A DNA stretch of 64,000 nucleotides from Bosea beijingensis (GCF_030758975.1 NZ_CP132359.1:5199427-5263426), one strand, 5' to 3'; positions 16,373 to 25,525 are shown, numbered from the stretch's first letter. Numbers and translations: made by a program. Notes: generated by a model not told the origin, from the sequence alone.

Positions 16373-17443
16373 TCACATGCCAACGCGGGAGATCTCCTGA
16401 AGGTAGTCGCGTGACAGGTTTTGGATGTCGAGCAACGGCAACAGGTCGTTGTCGTCGGCAAGCGGACGGCCGTATGCCGCCGACAGCAGCGCCAAGCCTG
16501 CCTCGTGAAGACTGGCTGGACGCCCTGCGAGACGGCCGAGCAATATCGTTGGCCATAGGCCGAACGGAGCGTCCTCGAGGACGTAGCGGCTCTCCGTTGT
16601 CGGCGGCCCAAAGCTGCCTTTCCCGCGCTTGTGAAGCTCCGCGTTCATCTCTGCGATGCTGGCGATGGGGAGCTGATAGGAAAACGAATAGTGCTCCTTG
16701 ATCGATCGCACCGGGACGCCGAATTCCGCTGCGATCGCCAGCCGTTCGGCGTCCAGTTGCTCCATGACCCGCCCCACTGAGGCTGTGACGTTTTCCGCCT
16801 GGCCCCATCGTTCCCCGCGCTCCATTCGCGTGAGGTTGAAAAGAGAGATGGCCAGGTGATTTTGTGGATTGAGATTGCTGAGCGAGATGGCCAGCAATCC
16901 GTCGCGACGAACAAATCGATCGCCGAACAGCTCGGTGCAAAGCGTCTTGCCGATCTCGCTGTCGCTTTCGGGCACTGTCGCGAGGTCGATCTTGGAACGA
17001 ACGGAGTTCACGCCAACCTCGGTGGGTCCCTGCTTGCGCCCGGTCGTCAGCGTTGTCCCCCAGGCGATGATCGGGGCCTTGATGCCTCGCTCGGAAAGCA
17101 ACCGCGACAGATAGAGAGCTCCGAACGAAAGGTGGGAGCTGATGATTGTCGGCTGGCCATCGCGCAGATTGCGGGCGATCTCTTCCATGGCCATGCGATG
17201 GGCGTTCCCGGGCATGGCGAGCATCGCCACATCAGAGCCGGCGATCGCCTCCTCTGCACTCGAAGCGATCCGAGGGTGAAAGCTCAGGTCCAGAGCACCT
17301 GACGCTTTCAGCGCTGCCCCGGCCGCGAGCTCGGCCGTGCCGCGTCCGGACGGGGACCAGAGAATCGGCTCATGCCCGTTCAGATGAAGATATGCAGCCG
17401 CTCCGAAGGCGATGCCGCCCGCACCGAGAATGCCGACACGCAT
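16373..17443 (-). CDS. NAD/NADP octopine/nopaline dehydrogenase-family protein
   Basis: 356 residues. The N-terminal Rossmann motif (MRVGILGAGGIAFGAAAYLH) and the C-terminal helical domain (SIKEHYSFSYQLPIASIAEM, with Pro-rich GPPTTESRYVLED) match the octopine/nopaline dehydrogenase superfamily. Members make or cleave N-(carboxyalkyl)amino acids, with NAD(P)H. It is the last gene of a minus-strand group with the two CMD/AhpD genes, facing the LysR gene. Next to an amino-acid ABC transporter, an oxidative role in opine-like catabolism is the natural inference. Substrate unknown. Confidence 0.8.
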   Translation of the reverse strand: MRVGILGAGGIAFGAAAYLHLNGHEPILWSPSGRGTAELAAGAALKASGALDLSFHPRIASSAEEAIAGSDVAMLAMPGNAHRMAMEEIARNLRDGQPTIISSHLSFGALYLSRLLSERGIKAPIIAWGTTLTTGRKQGPTEVGVNSVRSKIDLATVPESDSEIGKTLCTELFGDRFVRRDGLLAISLSNLNPQNHLAISLFNLTRMERGERWGQAENVTASVGRVMEQLDAERLAIAAEFGVPVRSIKEHYSFSYQLPIASIAEMNAELHKRGKGSFGPPTTESRYVLEDAPFGLWPTILLGRLAGRPASLHEAGLALLSAAYGRPLADDNDLLPLLDIQNLSRDYLQEISRVGM

Positions 17444-17533
17444 TGAATAACTCCGTTAGATCGAACGGGAGGGGGTTCGTGCTGGCGTTGTCGAGCGCGT
17501 CGGGGCGGCTTCTCGTGCTCCTCGGAGCCGATC

Positions 17534-18124
17534 TTACCGCGGTGCCTGCTCTCGCTCTGTCGGCTCGCCCAAGGTGTGCATGAGACGATTGGCCCACCCG
17601 AAGAGCGCGCTCGAAAGCACGAGATCGACGGCCTCCAATGTGTTCAGGCCGGCATTAGCCAGATCCGCCGCAGCGGTTTTTGGGATGGCCGGTGGGGTCT
17701 CGGACAACTGAGCGGAAAAATCGAAGATCGCCTGGTCGCGAGGTTCGAGCCTGGCCTGGCGCTCTCGCTCGAAAATCTCGTCGATGACGCCTGGGCGCTT
17801 GGAAAGGTTGTTGAAGCGGGAAGCGTGGACTGCGGCGCAATAAATGCAGCGGTTCACGACGGAGGCGCCAACCGCGCCGAGTTCGCGCTCGGCCGAACTC
17901 AGCCCATCCTTTCCATACATGATCTGATTGAAGAGCGGCGACCGGACGGCTAGCGACTCCGGATCATGCGCGAGGGTCAGCACATACGGCGAAACCCCCT
18001 TGTTGGATGGGGTAACCTGCATTGCGGCCAACTGCTCCGGCGTCGCAGACGCCAACTCGACCGGCTTTATGTAGGGCGACCAAACAGGGACCTGCGTGGT
18101 GAAGTTTTCGACGACGCGGGTCAT
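17534..18124 (-). CDS. AhpD-like alkylhydroperoxidase-domain protein
   Basis: 196 residues of the carboxymuconolactone decarboxylase (CMD)/AhpD fold. The redox motif CIYCAAVHASRF carries CxxC and the downstream His. Its length and companion match the family TIGRFAMs calls Avi_7169 (recollection, not searched), which pairs with the next gene's Avi_7170 type. The start overlaps the stop of the CMD gene by four bases (ATGA). The usual activity is peroxide reduction with lipoyl-type donors, but members of these paired families have no established substrate. Confidence 0.8.
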   Translation of the reverse strand: MTRVVENFTTQVPVWSPYIKPVELASATPEQLAAMQVTPSNKGVSPYVLTLAHDPESLAVRSPLFNQIMYGKDGLSSAERELGAVGASVVNRCIYCAAVHASRFNNLSKRPGVIDEIFERERQARLEPRDQAIFDFSAQLSETPPAIPKTAAADLANAGLNTLEAVDLVLSSALFGWANRLMHTLGEPTEREQAPR

Positions 18125-18588
18125 TTTGCCCCCTTCAACGCCTGCAGGCCTTTGATCACTCTGGCCTGGTAGCTGACGAATGCTGCCAACTCGGCGAGGC
18201 GAACGACGTCCGGCTCGCCCATGCCTGATGCTTTCAGCTTCTCGATGTCGGCTCTGGTCGCGTCGCGGGGACGCAATGTGAGAAGGTCGCAGTGCGCGAC
18301 GATTGCGGCGGTCTGAGCGTCTGTCGCAGCGTCGTGCGGTTCGTCGTTATCGCGGCTCTGCTGGATCAGCTCCTCATAATGCTCCGCGAGCTTCGGCACC
18401 TCGTACTGACGGGCCATGCGAGAAGCGAGAGCGGCACGAAGCCCGTGACTTATCGCGCCCGGCGATTGCGGGAACAGCACGGCGTCGTGGGTTGATTGGC
18501 TCAAACGCAGGATCTCGGCGCGGTGCGTCAGGGCTTCGGCCAGATCCGAGCCAGGACGAGCATCCACGATCTCTTCGATCAGTGTCAC
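18121..18588 (-). CDS. CMD-domain protein, partner of the AhpD-like protein
   Basis: 155 residues, helical, resembling the CMD fold (ALASRMARQYEVPKLAEHYE; LAELAAFVSYQARVIKGL). No CxxC is present at the usual place; a lone Cys occurs in IVAHCDLLTL. This fits the partner family (Avi_7170 type) found adjacent to the AhpD-like protein. The two are translationally coupled. The 5' end is separated by about 300 bases from the divergent flavoprotein gene, so a shared regulatory region is likely. Confidence 0.75.
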   Translation of the reverse strand: MTLIEEIVDARPGSDLAEALTHRAEILRLSQSTHDAVLFPQSPGAISHGLRAALASRMARQYEVPKLAEHYEELIQQSRDNDEPHDAATDAQTAAIVAHCDLLTLRPRDATRADIEKLKASGMGEPDVVRLAELAAFVSYQARVIKGLQALKGAK

Positions 18589-18889
18589 GGCAGGCGCCTC
18601 CTTGATGCGGCCAGCGTGTCATCATGTGACTGATGCATCAAGGGAGGCTTTGTATTCAAAAAAGTTCGATTGAGCCCGCCATTCATCACAGCTTCATATT
18701 TGATTTGCATCAAAGGCCGTTTAGCATCCAGCAAATGCATGCCAATGGATCGACCGTTCAGGGATGGTCTGCCTGCCGAGGAGCAGGTGCAGTTGCTTTG
18801 CTGCATGCGAAGAGCTGGCTGGCCAGGTGCGAAGGCGGCCCATCCAAAAGAACCGTTTGCCGAAAGCGCGACGGCTGGAGGCGACGGCT
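18589..18889. promoter_or_regulatory. Divergent intergenic region of the catabolic locus
   Basis: About 300 bases between divergent operons. It includes the 10-base palindrome TGATGCATCA (18631-18640) and related TTTGCATCAAA at about 18702, which could be regulator sites. The centre is AT-richer than its surroundings. No gene is seen; the frame upstream of 18890 is rich in Arg and Cys and looks non-coding. Confidence 0.4.
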
Positions 18890-20350
18890 GTGACCGCACC
18901 GGACGCCAACCTCAAAGCTCTGGAAGCGCGACTTGCGCAGGATCTGGCCTGGTTGGAGTTGCCTGCGAAAAGCTGGGTTCCGCCGCAGTACGTCGAAGAT
19001 CAGCGCGTTCGCGATGTGGTCATCGTCGGCGCCGGCATGGCAGGGCTCGTCGCGTCGGGCATGCTCAAGCGGCTTGGGGTCGACAATCACCAGGTTCTGG
19101 ATCGAGCGCCGTCAGGCCGGGAAGGGCCATGGGCAACCTACGCCCGGATGCGGACACTGCGATCACCGAAGCAGTTGACCGGCCCGGCGATGGGCCTGCC
19201 GGCGTTGACGTTCCGAGCCTACTTTGAGGCCCGTTTCGGGCGTGAAGCCTGGGAGAAGCTCGACCGCGCACCACGCCTGGTCTGGATGGATTATCTGATC
19301 TGGTATCGGAAGGTGCTGAGCCTGCCGGTCGAAAACGAGGTCGAGGTTCAGGCGATCGACCCGCGCCCCGATGGCCTCTTGGCGCTGCAGGTCGCTCACA
19401 ATGCGGGAGTCGAGACGGTGTTTGCCCGTCACGTCGTCCTAGCCAGCGGCCGCGATGGTCTCGGCGGCCCCTTTGTCCCGTCGATAACTGAAGCCGTTGA
19501 CCGAAGGTTCTGGGCGCATACCGCAGACGAAATTGACTTCGAAGGACTGCGAAACAAGCGCTTGGCGGTCATCGGCGCAGGTGCGTCTTCGATGGATAAT
19601 GCTGCGGTGGCGCTTGAGACAGGCTGTGCCCGGCTGGACCTCTTCATCCGTCGTGAGGACATCCCGCGGGTCAACAAGTTTACTGGCATCGGCAGCCAGG
19701 GCGTCATTCATGGCTTTGCGGGCCTGCCCGACGAGTGGAAGTGGCGCTTCCTGGATCACACCATCAGAGCGCAGACGCCGCCGCCCAGGCCGAGCACACT
19801 GCGCGTGTCGCAGCACGCAAACGCTCATTTCCATCTCGGAAGCCCAATTCTGAAGCTGGAGGAGCAGGGAGATCACGTCGTTCTGACGACGCCGAAGGGC
19901 GCGTACGATGTGGACTTCATCATCTTCGGCACGGGATTTCAGGTCGATCTCCTGGCCCGTCCGGAGCTTTCGGCCGTCGCCCCGTTTATCAGACTCTGGC
20001 GCGATCGGTTCGCCGCGCCCGAAGACATGCCCAACCCCGAGCTGGAAAACTCACCTGACCTCGGCGGCAGCTTCGAATTCCTGGAAAAGGTGCCCGGTAC
20101 GTGCCCGGCGCTGCACCAGATTCACTGCTTCAACTTCCCGGCGACCTTGAGCCACGGCAAGCTCTCCGGGGACATCCCGGCAATCAGCGAGGGAGCTGAT
20201 CGGCTGGCTCGCGGGATCGTTCGCAGCCTCTTCGTGGCCGATCGAGAACGCCACTATGCGGCTCTCACGGCGTTCGACACGCCAGAACTTCTTGGAGACG
20301 AATGGACCGATGCCGACGCAGCCGCAGGAGCACCGCATGCCGCTGCGTAA
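18890..20350 (+). CDS. FAD/NAD(P)-dependent monooxygenase-like flavoprotein
   Basis: 486 residues from the GTG at 18890, which has GGAGGCGAC upstream; the longer frame would start in non-coding-looking sequence. Two Rossmann motifs are visible: VVIVGAGMAGLVAS (FAD, ~residues 43-56) and LAVIGAGASSMDNA (NADPH, ~residue 225), with the late FGTGF motif (IIFGTGFQVDL). This is the layout of class B flavin monooxygenases/SidA-like enzymes, which hydroxylate or oxidise N or S atoms. It heads the ABC transporter operon, so it probably acts on the imported compound. Confidence 0.8.
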   Translation: MTAPDANLKALEARLAQDLAWLELPAKSWVPPQYVEDQRVRDVVIVGAGMAGLVASGMLKRLGVDNHQVLDRAPSGREGPWATYARMRTLRSPKQLTGPAMGLPALTFRAYFEARFGREAWEKLDRAPRLVWMDYLIWYRKVLSLPVENEVEVQAIDPRPDGLLALQVAHNAGVETVFARHVVLASGRDGLGGPFVPSITEAVDRRFWAHTADEIDFEGLRNKRLAVIGAGASSMDNAAVALETGCARLDLFIRREDIPRVNKFTGIGSQGVIHGFAGLPDEWKWRFLDHTIRAQTPPPRPSTLRVSQHANAHFHLGSPILKLEEQGDHVVLTTPKGAYDVDFIIFGTGFQVDLLARPELSAVAPFIRLWRDRFAAPEDMPNPELENSPDLGGSFEFLEKVPGTCPALHQIHCFNFPATLSHGKLSGDIPAISEGADRLARGIVRSLFVADRERHYAALTAFDTPELLGDEWTDADAAAGAPHAAA

Positions 20351-20435
20351 CGGAACCGGCAAACTGGCCCGTTTTTCCCCGGCTGAGCCGGCAAGCGCCC
20401 TTTGACGTCGCACTCTGGAAAGGACAACAGCCCGC

Positions 20436-21176
20436 ATGCTTGAACTCAAGAATATCAAGCTGTCCTACGGAAATACGCAGGTCCTCAACGGCGTCGATCT
20501 GTCTGTCAATCGCGGCGACGTGGTCTCCATCATCGGCCCAAGCGGCACAGGCAAGACCACGCTGCTCAAGTGCATCAACTACCTCGTGAAGCCATCGTCC
20601 GGGACCATCGCGTTCGATCAGCTCCACATGGACTATGCCCAAGCCGACAAGAAGACCATTCAGGCGGTGCGGCTGCGTACCGCCATGGTCTTCCAGCAGT
20701 TCAACGTCTTCAAGAATATGACCGTCCTCCAGAACGTGATGGACCCGCTGGTCGTTGTGCAGCGGAAGTCGCAGGATGAGGCACGTGAGATCGCCCTGCG
20801 GGAGCTGGAGCGCGTCGGTCTCTCCGCAAAACGGGATAGCTATCCCTCTCAGCTTTCAGGCGGCCAGTTGCAGCGGACGGGCATCGCTCGCGCACTTGCG
20901 GTACGGCCCGATGTGATGCTGTTCGACGAGCCGACGTCGTCACTCGACCCCGAACTCGTCAGCGAGGTGCTGAAGGTCATCAAGGATGTGACCTCGTCCG
21001 GCATCACGTCGCTGCTCGTTACGCACGAGATGCAGTTCGCCAAGAATATCTCGAACCGGATCGTCTTCATGGATCAGGGCGTCGTTGCTGCTGACGGTAG
21101 CCCGGCCGAGATTTTTGACGCCCCAGCCAACCCACGCCTTGCCCAGTTCCTGCAAACCGAACTCGCCTTCCACTGA
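20436..21176 (+). CDS. Polar amino-acid ABC transporter, ATP-binding protein
   Basis: 246 residues with Walker A (IIGPSGTGKTTLL), signature (SQLSGGQLQRTGIARALA), Walker B (VMLFDEPTSSLDPE) and the switch His (LLVTHEMQFA). The signature continues LQR in place of the usual QQR. Closest in type to GlnQ/HisP/OccP ATPases. It follows the flavoprotein gene by 85 bases and precedes the binding protein and two permeases, a full polar amino-acid/opine importer. Confidence 0.92.
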   Translation: MLELKNIKLSYGNTQVLNGVDLSVNRGDVVSIIGPSGTGKTTLLKCINYLVKPSSGTIAFDQLHMDYAQADKKTIQAVRLRTAMVFQQFNVFKNMTVLQNVMDPLVVVQRKSQDEAREIALRELERVGLSAKRDSYPSQLSGGQLQRTGIARALAVRPDVMLFDEPTSSLDPELVSEVLKVIKDVTSSGITSLLVTHEMQFAKNISNRIVFMDQGVVAADGSPAEIFDAPANPRLAQFLQTELAFH

Positions 21177-21193
21177 GAAAAGGAGTTTTGAAG

Positions 21194-22030
21194 ATGTCTG
21201 CGACGAATTCAATCTCTCGCCGCGGGTTCGCGGTCGTAACCGGCAGCGCCATGATCCTGCTCGCCACCGCAACCGGCGCTCTTGCGCAGGCCGCTGGGGG
21301 TGTGCCGCGGGTCGTCAAGATTGCGACTTCAGCAGAATCCAAGCCGCTCGCCTGGGGCGCGATCGGCGTCGAGCCGCAGGGATATGAGCCCGACCTGCTG
21401 CGCGCCATCAACGCGAAGCTCCCCCAATACAAGTTCGAGATGGAGGGCGTTGCGGACATCGCCCAGGAAACCGGCCTCGCGACAGGCAAGTACGATATGG
21501 CCTGCGGTGGCTATTACAGGTCGGACGCCCGCGCGAAGCAGTTCATCATCCCCGAGAACCCGATGGGCGCGAGCTTGCTGAAGATCTACAGCCGCAAGGA
21601 CAGCGACATTGCGGCGATGAAGGACCTCGTAGGAAAGAGAATCGTTCCGCTGACCGCCGGTGGCGGTACCTATCGCTTCGTCGTCAGTTGGATGCAGGAA
21701 AACCCGAGCCACAAGCTGGAAATCACGACCTCGAGCGCCGGCATCCCGTATCCGGATCGGCTCAAAGAGGTCCAGAACAGCAAGTTCGACGCGCTGATCC
21801 TACCGTCCAACCTGGGTGAGCAGACCGTCATCGAGGAGCAGAAGCTCGACATCAAGGCGTCCGACCCGGTCTTCAGCGCCAACACCTACATGCTGATCCA
21901 CAAGGCCGACAAAAACAAAGCCCTCGCCGAGGACGTGAACAAGGTTCTGAAGGAGCTCAAAGAAGACGGGACGATGGATAAACTTTCGCAGAAATGGTTC
22001 GGCGAAGAGATCGTCCGGTTCATGAAATAG
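21194..22030 (+). CDS. Tat-exported substrate-binding protein of the amino-acid/opine transporter
   Basis: 278 residues from the ATG at 21194, with AAAAGGAG upstream. The N-terminus NSISRRGFAVVTGSAMILLA has the twin-arginine pattern, unusual for binding proteins of this group. The mature part is a family-3 solute-binding protein (PRVVKIATSAESKPLAWGAI; FEMEGVADIAQETGLATGKY; DLVGKRIVPLTAGGGTYRFV). Opine binding proteins (OccT/NocT/MoaA-like) belong to the same family. Ligand unknown. Confidence 0.87.
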   Translation: MSATNSISRRGFAVVTGSAMILLATATGALAQAAGGVPRVVKIATSAESKPLAWGAIGVEPQGYEPDLLRAINAKLPQYKFEMEGVADIAQETGLATGKYDMACGGYYRSDARAKQFIIPENPMGASLLKIYSRKDSDIAAMKDLVGKRIVPLTAGGGTYRFVVSWMQENPSHKLEITTSSAGIPYPDRLKEVQNSKFDALILPSNLGEQTVIEEQKLDIKASDPVFSANTYMLIHKADKNKALAEDVNKVLKELKEDGTMDKLSQKWFGEEIVRFMK

Positions 22031-22091
22031 AGCTTTCAAGCTCCAACGACCGACAGAAGCCGACGACACGACCGCCGATTTTGAAAGGGAA

Positions 22092-22805
22092 GTGAACGTG
22101 GATCTTAAGACGATGATCCCCGAGTTGATGACGGCTCTGCCGCTGACACTCGCTATCACTTTCGTGGCGATGGTCGCCGGCTTCTGCCTGGCCCTGATAA
22201 CGACGACGTTGCGCGTCGTTCACATCCCGGTCCTGAGTTCGCTCGCGGCGCTCTACGTATCCTACGCGCGCAGTGTTCCTGTCGTGCTGCAGTTGTTCGT
22301 GACATTCTATGGCCTGCCGCTCCTCGTCGCCATTTTCGGTATGGCTGACTTCTTTACCCCGAACGTCGCAGCGATGCTGGGGTTGAGCTTCTATCATGGC
22401 GGTTACTTGTCCGAGGTGATGCGCCCGGCGTATCTCGCGGTCGATCGTGGCCAGCACGATGCCGCGGATAGCCTTGGTTACACCTTCAGGCAGAAAATGA
22501 TGGGTGTCGTCGGCCCCCAGGCAGTACACATCGCACTGCCTGGTTACGGCAACGCGCTCATCTATCTCGCCCATAATGTTGCGCTCGTCATGTACATCGG
22601 CGCGGCGGACGTCATGGCGACTGCACATCTCATCATGCAGCGCGCGTACAACCAGTACCAGTTCGAGACCTACCTGGTCCTCGCGGTCATCTACTCGATC
22701 ATGTGCCTGATCATCTGGGTGATCGTGCGGTACTTCGAGCGCCGCTCACCCATGTACGTGCCAGCAGTCGGTCCCGCCAAGCGCGTGGCCATGCCTAGCC
22801 TCTGA
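22092..22805 (+). CDS. Polar amino-acid ABC transporter permease 1
   Basis: 237 residues from a GTG at 22092 with GAAAGGGAAGT upstream. HisM/GlnP-type permease with the EAA-like loop (DAADSLGYTFRQKMMGVVGPQAV) and about five membrane helices. It forms the membrane channel with permease 2. It lies between the binding protein and permease 2 in the same transcript. Confidence 0.9.
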   Translation: MNVDLKTMIPELMTALPLTLAITFVAMVAGFCLALITTTLRVVHIPVLSSLAALYVSYARSVPVVLQLFVTFYGLPLLVAIFGMADFFTPNVAAMLGLSFYHGGYLSEVMRPAYLAVDRGQHDAADSLGYTFRQKMMGVVGPQAVHIALPGYGNALIYLAHNVALVMYIGAADVMATAHLIMQRAYNQYQFETYLVLAVIYSIMCLIIWVIVRYFERRSPMYVPAVGPAKRVAMPSL

Positions 22806-22822
22806 GAGCAGGGACGACCGAC

Positions 22823-23515
22823 ATGTTCGAAGCGGACATTCTCCTCGAAGACATTCGAGAAATCCTCAGTGCCGTGCCGTTTACGCTGTTCATGGCGCTG
22901 GTGACGTTCGTGTTCTCGACGATCATCGGCAGCCTGTTCGCCCTCGCCGAGTATCGGAATATCCCGATCCTGCGGGAGTTCATTTTTGCATACAAGGTCG
23001 CCTTCAAGGGCATCCCGCTCGTGATCGTCATCTTCCTTGGCTATTACGGCCTGCCGCCAACGATCCAGTTCCTGGCATCGCTGATCGGGATAAATTTCAA
23101 CGGGCACCACACTCCGAACTGGGTTCTGCTCGTCATCGGCGTGACCGCTTGCATCGCCGCCTTTCAGGCAGAGGTGATCAAGGGCGCCCTGAACTCGTTC
23201 GACAATGGCCAAGCCGATGCGGCCCGCTCGCTTGGATACACCAATGGCCAGCTATTTCGCCGGGTGATGTTCCCGCAGGTCGTCATCGCGGCGATTCCGG
23301 ACCTGACCAATTCGATCATGGTCATCATGAAGGCATTGTCGCTCGGCTTCGCTATCGAAGTGGTCGACATTTTTGCCCAGTCTCAGCTCACGGCCGCACT
23401 GAACTTCTACTACCTCGAGGCATTCGTGATCGCTGTCGTGATCTACATGATCATCGCGTTCTTGGTGACGACGGCCGCTGACCGGTTGGAGCGCTCGCTG
23501 CGGGTCTGGACCTGA
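22823..23515 (+). CDS. Polar amino-acid ABC transporter permease 2
   Basis: 230 residues. Second HisQ/GlnP-type permease with EAA loop (DAARSLGYTNGQLFRRVMFPQ) and AFQAEVIKGALNS, typical of the family. It is 17 bases downstream of permease 1. The operon ends here: a strong hairpin terminator follows at 23577-23602. Confidence 0.9.
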   Translation: MFEADILLEDIREILSAVPFTLFMALVTFVFSTIIGSLFALAEYRNIPILREFIFAYKVAFKGIPLVIVIFLGYYGLPPTIQFLASLIGINFNGHHTPNWVLLVIGVTACIAAFQAEVIKGALNSFDNGQADAARSLGYTNGQLFRRVMFPQVVIAAIPDLTNSIMVIMKALSLGFAIEVVDIFAQSQLTAALNFYYLEAFVIAVVIYMIIAFLVTTAADRLERSLRVWT

Positions 23516-23576
23516 AGGCTCGTCTCCACGGCTTTGGCACCCGCCGGGCCGAAATGATTGGTTCTAGATCTCAAAA

Positions 23577-23602
23577 CGGGGCAGTGCTTTCGCACTGCCC
23601 CG
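23577..23602. terminator. Bidirectional intrinsic terminator
   Basis: Perfect 11-bp stem CGGGGCAGTGC / GCACTGCCCCG with a TTTC loop. The right flank is TCTTT and the left flank AAAA (a T-run when read on the minus strand). It can therefore end both the plus-strand ABC operon and the convergent minus-strand gene at 23610. Confidence 0.9.
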
Positions 23603-23609
23603 TCTTTCG

Positions 23610-24281
23610 TCAGCTCATGCGCTTTATCTCGGTATAGGCACCTGTGGTCTTGAGCTTGATCGTGACGTCAGCCCTGCCTCGGTTGCGAAAAAACCAGCCA
23701 TGGCCTCCGTCGCTTTCCGCCGTTAGGACGCCTTCGTCGCCGGGGACACCTCGGCCCTGCTTGTAGCTCTTCTCCTTGCCGCCTCCTGCGGGAATGCCGT
23801 GCATGTCGTAGTTCACGTTGCCGTTTTCGGTCGTCCAGCTGAAGCTGACCTTGGCTCCGGCCTTCATCGTGAGCTTGTACTCGGCGCCCTCGTTCGGTTT
23901 GAGCGTGATCACCGTCTCGTCGCTTCTACCTGTTCCTTGTGCGTGGGCAGGCGTCACGAGGAGGTTGGCCAAGACGTATGTCAACAGGCTGGACCGCTTG
24001 TCTGGTGCAGGGGCCACCGGCACAGTTTCCGCAGGGCCTGATGGAGCCTGGTTGTCGCGAGCACGGTCGGCTTCGGCCTCCAGCGCCAGTTGGGTCTTGA
24101 TCTCGCCCATCTCGGTGAGCTGGAGTGCGCGGCCGATGCCCGTCGGATCGATGGCGTACTCGGCCGGGAGGACGATCGTCACGAGGATGCCGGCCGCGGA
24201 GACGAGGGCGATGGCGGTGGAGCGCAGGAGCTGCTTGGTGGTCGGCAGTTCGGCGCGGGTCGGAATGTCTGTGTTGTACAT
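23610..24281 (-). CDS. Transmembrane anchor protein of the HupE/metal cluster
   Basis: 223 residues from the ATG at 24279-24281; the frame opens further upstream inside the next gene. One N-terminal membrane helix (STAIALVSAAGILVTIVLPA) and an exported C-terminal domain with a second hydrophobic segment (LLTYVLANLLVTPAHAQ). The C-terminal half (ITLKPNEGAEYKLTMKAGAK; FSWTTENGNVNYDMHGIPAG) matches proteins commonly annotated as transmembrane anchor protein next to HupE/UreJ genes. Role unknown. It ends at the shared terminator. Confidence 0.7.
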   Translation of the reverse strand: MYNTDIPTRAELPTTKQLLRSTAIALVSAAGILVTIVLPAEYAIDPTGIGRALQLTEMGEIKTQLALEAEADRARDNQAPSGPAETVPVAPAPDKRSSLLTYVLANLLVTPAHAQGTGRSDETVITLKPNEGAEYKLTMKAGAKVSFSWTTENGNVNYDMHGIPAGGGKEKSYKQGRGVPGDEGVLTAESDGGHGWFFRNRGRADVTIKLKTTGAYTEIKRMS

Positions 24282-24300
24282 GAGATGAGGTCCTTGGAGG

Positions 24301-25020
24301 TCAGGAAACAATGAAGCCGGTGAGCTGGTAGCCAACCAGGACGAAGCCTGCGGTGAGCATCCAGACGTTGGCCGTGTAGGCGTGGCGCCAGAACCCGGCG
24401 GTGCGCCGCCAGTAGCCCATGGCGATCAGGATCATCGCGAGTGCCGTGAGCTGCCCGAGTTCCACGCCTACATTGAAGGCGAGCAGGTTCGGGACGAGGC
24501 CGTCCGGCGAGATGTTGTATTCGAGGATCTTGGTCGACAGCCCGAAGCCATGGAACAGCCCGAAGATCAGCGTGGCGGCCTTAGTGTTGGGCTGGAAGCC
24601 GAACCAGCGCTGGTAGGCCCCCATGTTATCGAGCGCCTTGTAGACGACCGACAGGCCGATAATCGCATCGATGATGTAGCTGTTGATGCCAACGTTGAAA
24701 TAGACGCCGAGCAGCATGGTCGTCGAATGGCCGACTGCGAACAGGCTGACATAGAGCGCGATGTGGTTCAGCCGGTAGAGAAAGAAGATCACCCCGAACA
24801 GGAACAGGATGTGGTCGTAGCCGGTGACCATGTGCTTCGCACCGAGATAGGTGAAGGGCAGCAATTGGATGCCAGTGATCTCATTGATGTAGCCCTTGTC
24901 GCCTTCGGCGACCGCATGGGCCAGCGCGGCGTTGAGGCTGATCAGCCCCAGCATCGCGATGAGCAGGAGTATGAGCAGCGCACGCAGCTTGCGGCGCCCC
25001 TCGATTGAGGATCGTTTCAT
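24301..25020 (-). CDS. HupE/UreJ-family membrane protein (putative Ni/Co transport)
   Basis: 239 residues with a signal-like N-terminus and about six helices. HupE/UreJ_2 signature: HMVTGYDHILFLFGVIFFL and FGLFHGFGLSTKILE, with conserved His and Asp residues. Related proteins carry Ni2+ (HupE) or act as membrane metal permeases. It sits between the anchor protein and a His-rich exported protein, in a unit facing the RcnR-like gene across a CsoR/RcnR-type operator, which supports a nickel/cobalt link. Confidence 0.82.
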   Translation of the reverse strand: MKRSSIEGRRKLRALLILLLIAMLGLISLNAALAHAVAEGDKGYINEITGIQLLPFTYLGAKHMVTGYDHILFLFGVIFFLYRLNHIALYVSLFAVGHSTTMLLGVYFNVGINSYIIDAIIGLSVVYKALDNMGAYQRWFGFQPNTKAATLIFGLFHGFGLSTKILEYNISPDGLVPNLLAFNVGVELGQLTALAMILIAMGYWRRTAGFWRHAYTANVWMLTAGFVLVGYQLTGFIVS

Positions 25021-25069
25021 GTAGATTCCGAGAGTTCGTCATGGAGGGAAGCCGCGGGGGCGGCGCACG

Positions 25070-25456
25070 TCAGGCGACGAGCGGTCTCGGTGGGCGGTCT
25101 CGGTCATGCTGGCGGTCATGTGCGGCGCCTTCCTGAAGGGCCGGTAAGGGGACCCTAACGGGCACACGATGGCCGACGCCGGGAACGGGGATGACCGTCA
25201 CCACGTCGTGGATGTGATCGGTCGAGTTGTGCCCGTGCAGGTGGCCGGGAATGCGTTCGGCTTCCTCGCCGTCGAGATGGGTGTGCCCGTACTCGGCCAT
25301 CTCGACTCCGAGGGCGGTGTGACGTTCGGCTTCTGCCTGCGCGAGGACGAGCGGATTATGGCTCGACGTGACGTGAATGGCAGACAGCAGCATCCCCGCT
25401 GCCACGACGAAGGCGACGACGAGCTTCAGCAAATGGGCTGTGCTGCGACACGTCAT
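25070..25456 (-). CDS. His-rich exported protein of the nickel/cobalt cluster
   Basis: 128 residues from the ATG at 25454-25456. Signal peptide (AHLLKLVVAFVVAAGMLLSA) followed by a region with many His residues (YGHTHLDGEEAERIPGHLHG; NSTDHIHDVV) and a hydrophilic basic tail with AAHDRQHDRD. The His clusters suggest periplasmic metal binding. It is the first gene of the minus-strand unit, 70 bases from the divergent operator. No known family assigned. Confidence 0.65.
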   Translation of the reverse strand: MTCRSTAHLLKLVVAFVVAAGMLLSAIHVTSSHNPLVLAQAEAERHTALGVEMAEYGHTHLDGEEAERIPGHLHGHNSTDHIHDVVTVIPVPGVGHRVPVRVPLPALQEGAAHDRQHDRDRPPRPLVA

Positions 25457-25525
25457 TCCCGAGCAATCTCCGATCCTATCCTTGACGAGGCGTTGACGCC
25501 GATACCGACTCAATAAGGGTTCACA

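Noticed and set aside
18764..18889. N-terminal extension of the flavin monooxygenase to 18764
   Set aside because: These 42 residues are Cys/Arg-rich, lack similarity to the family, and the GTG at 18890 has a good ribosome-binding site.
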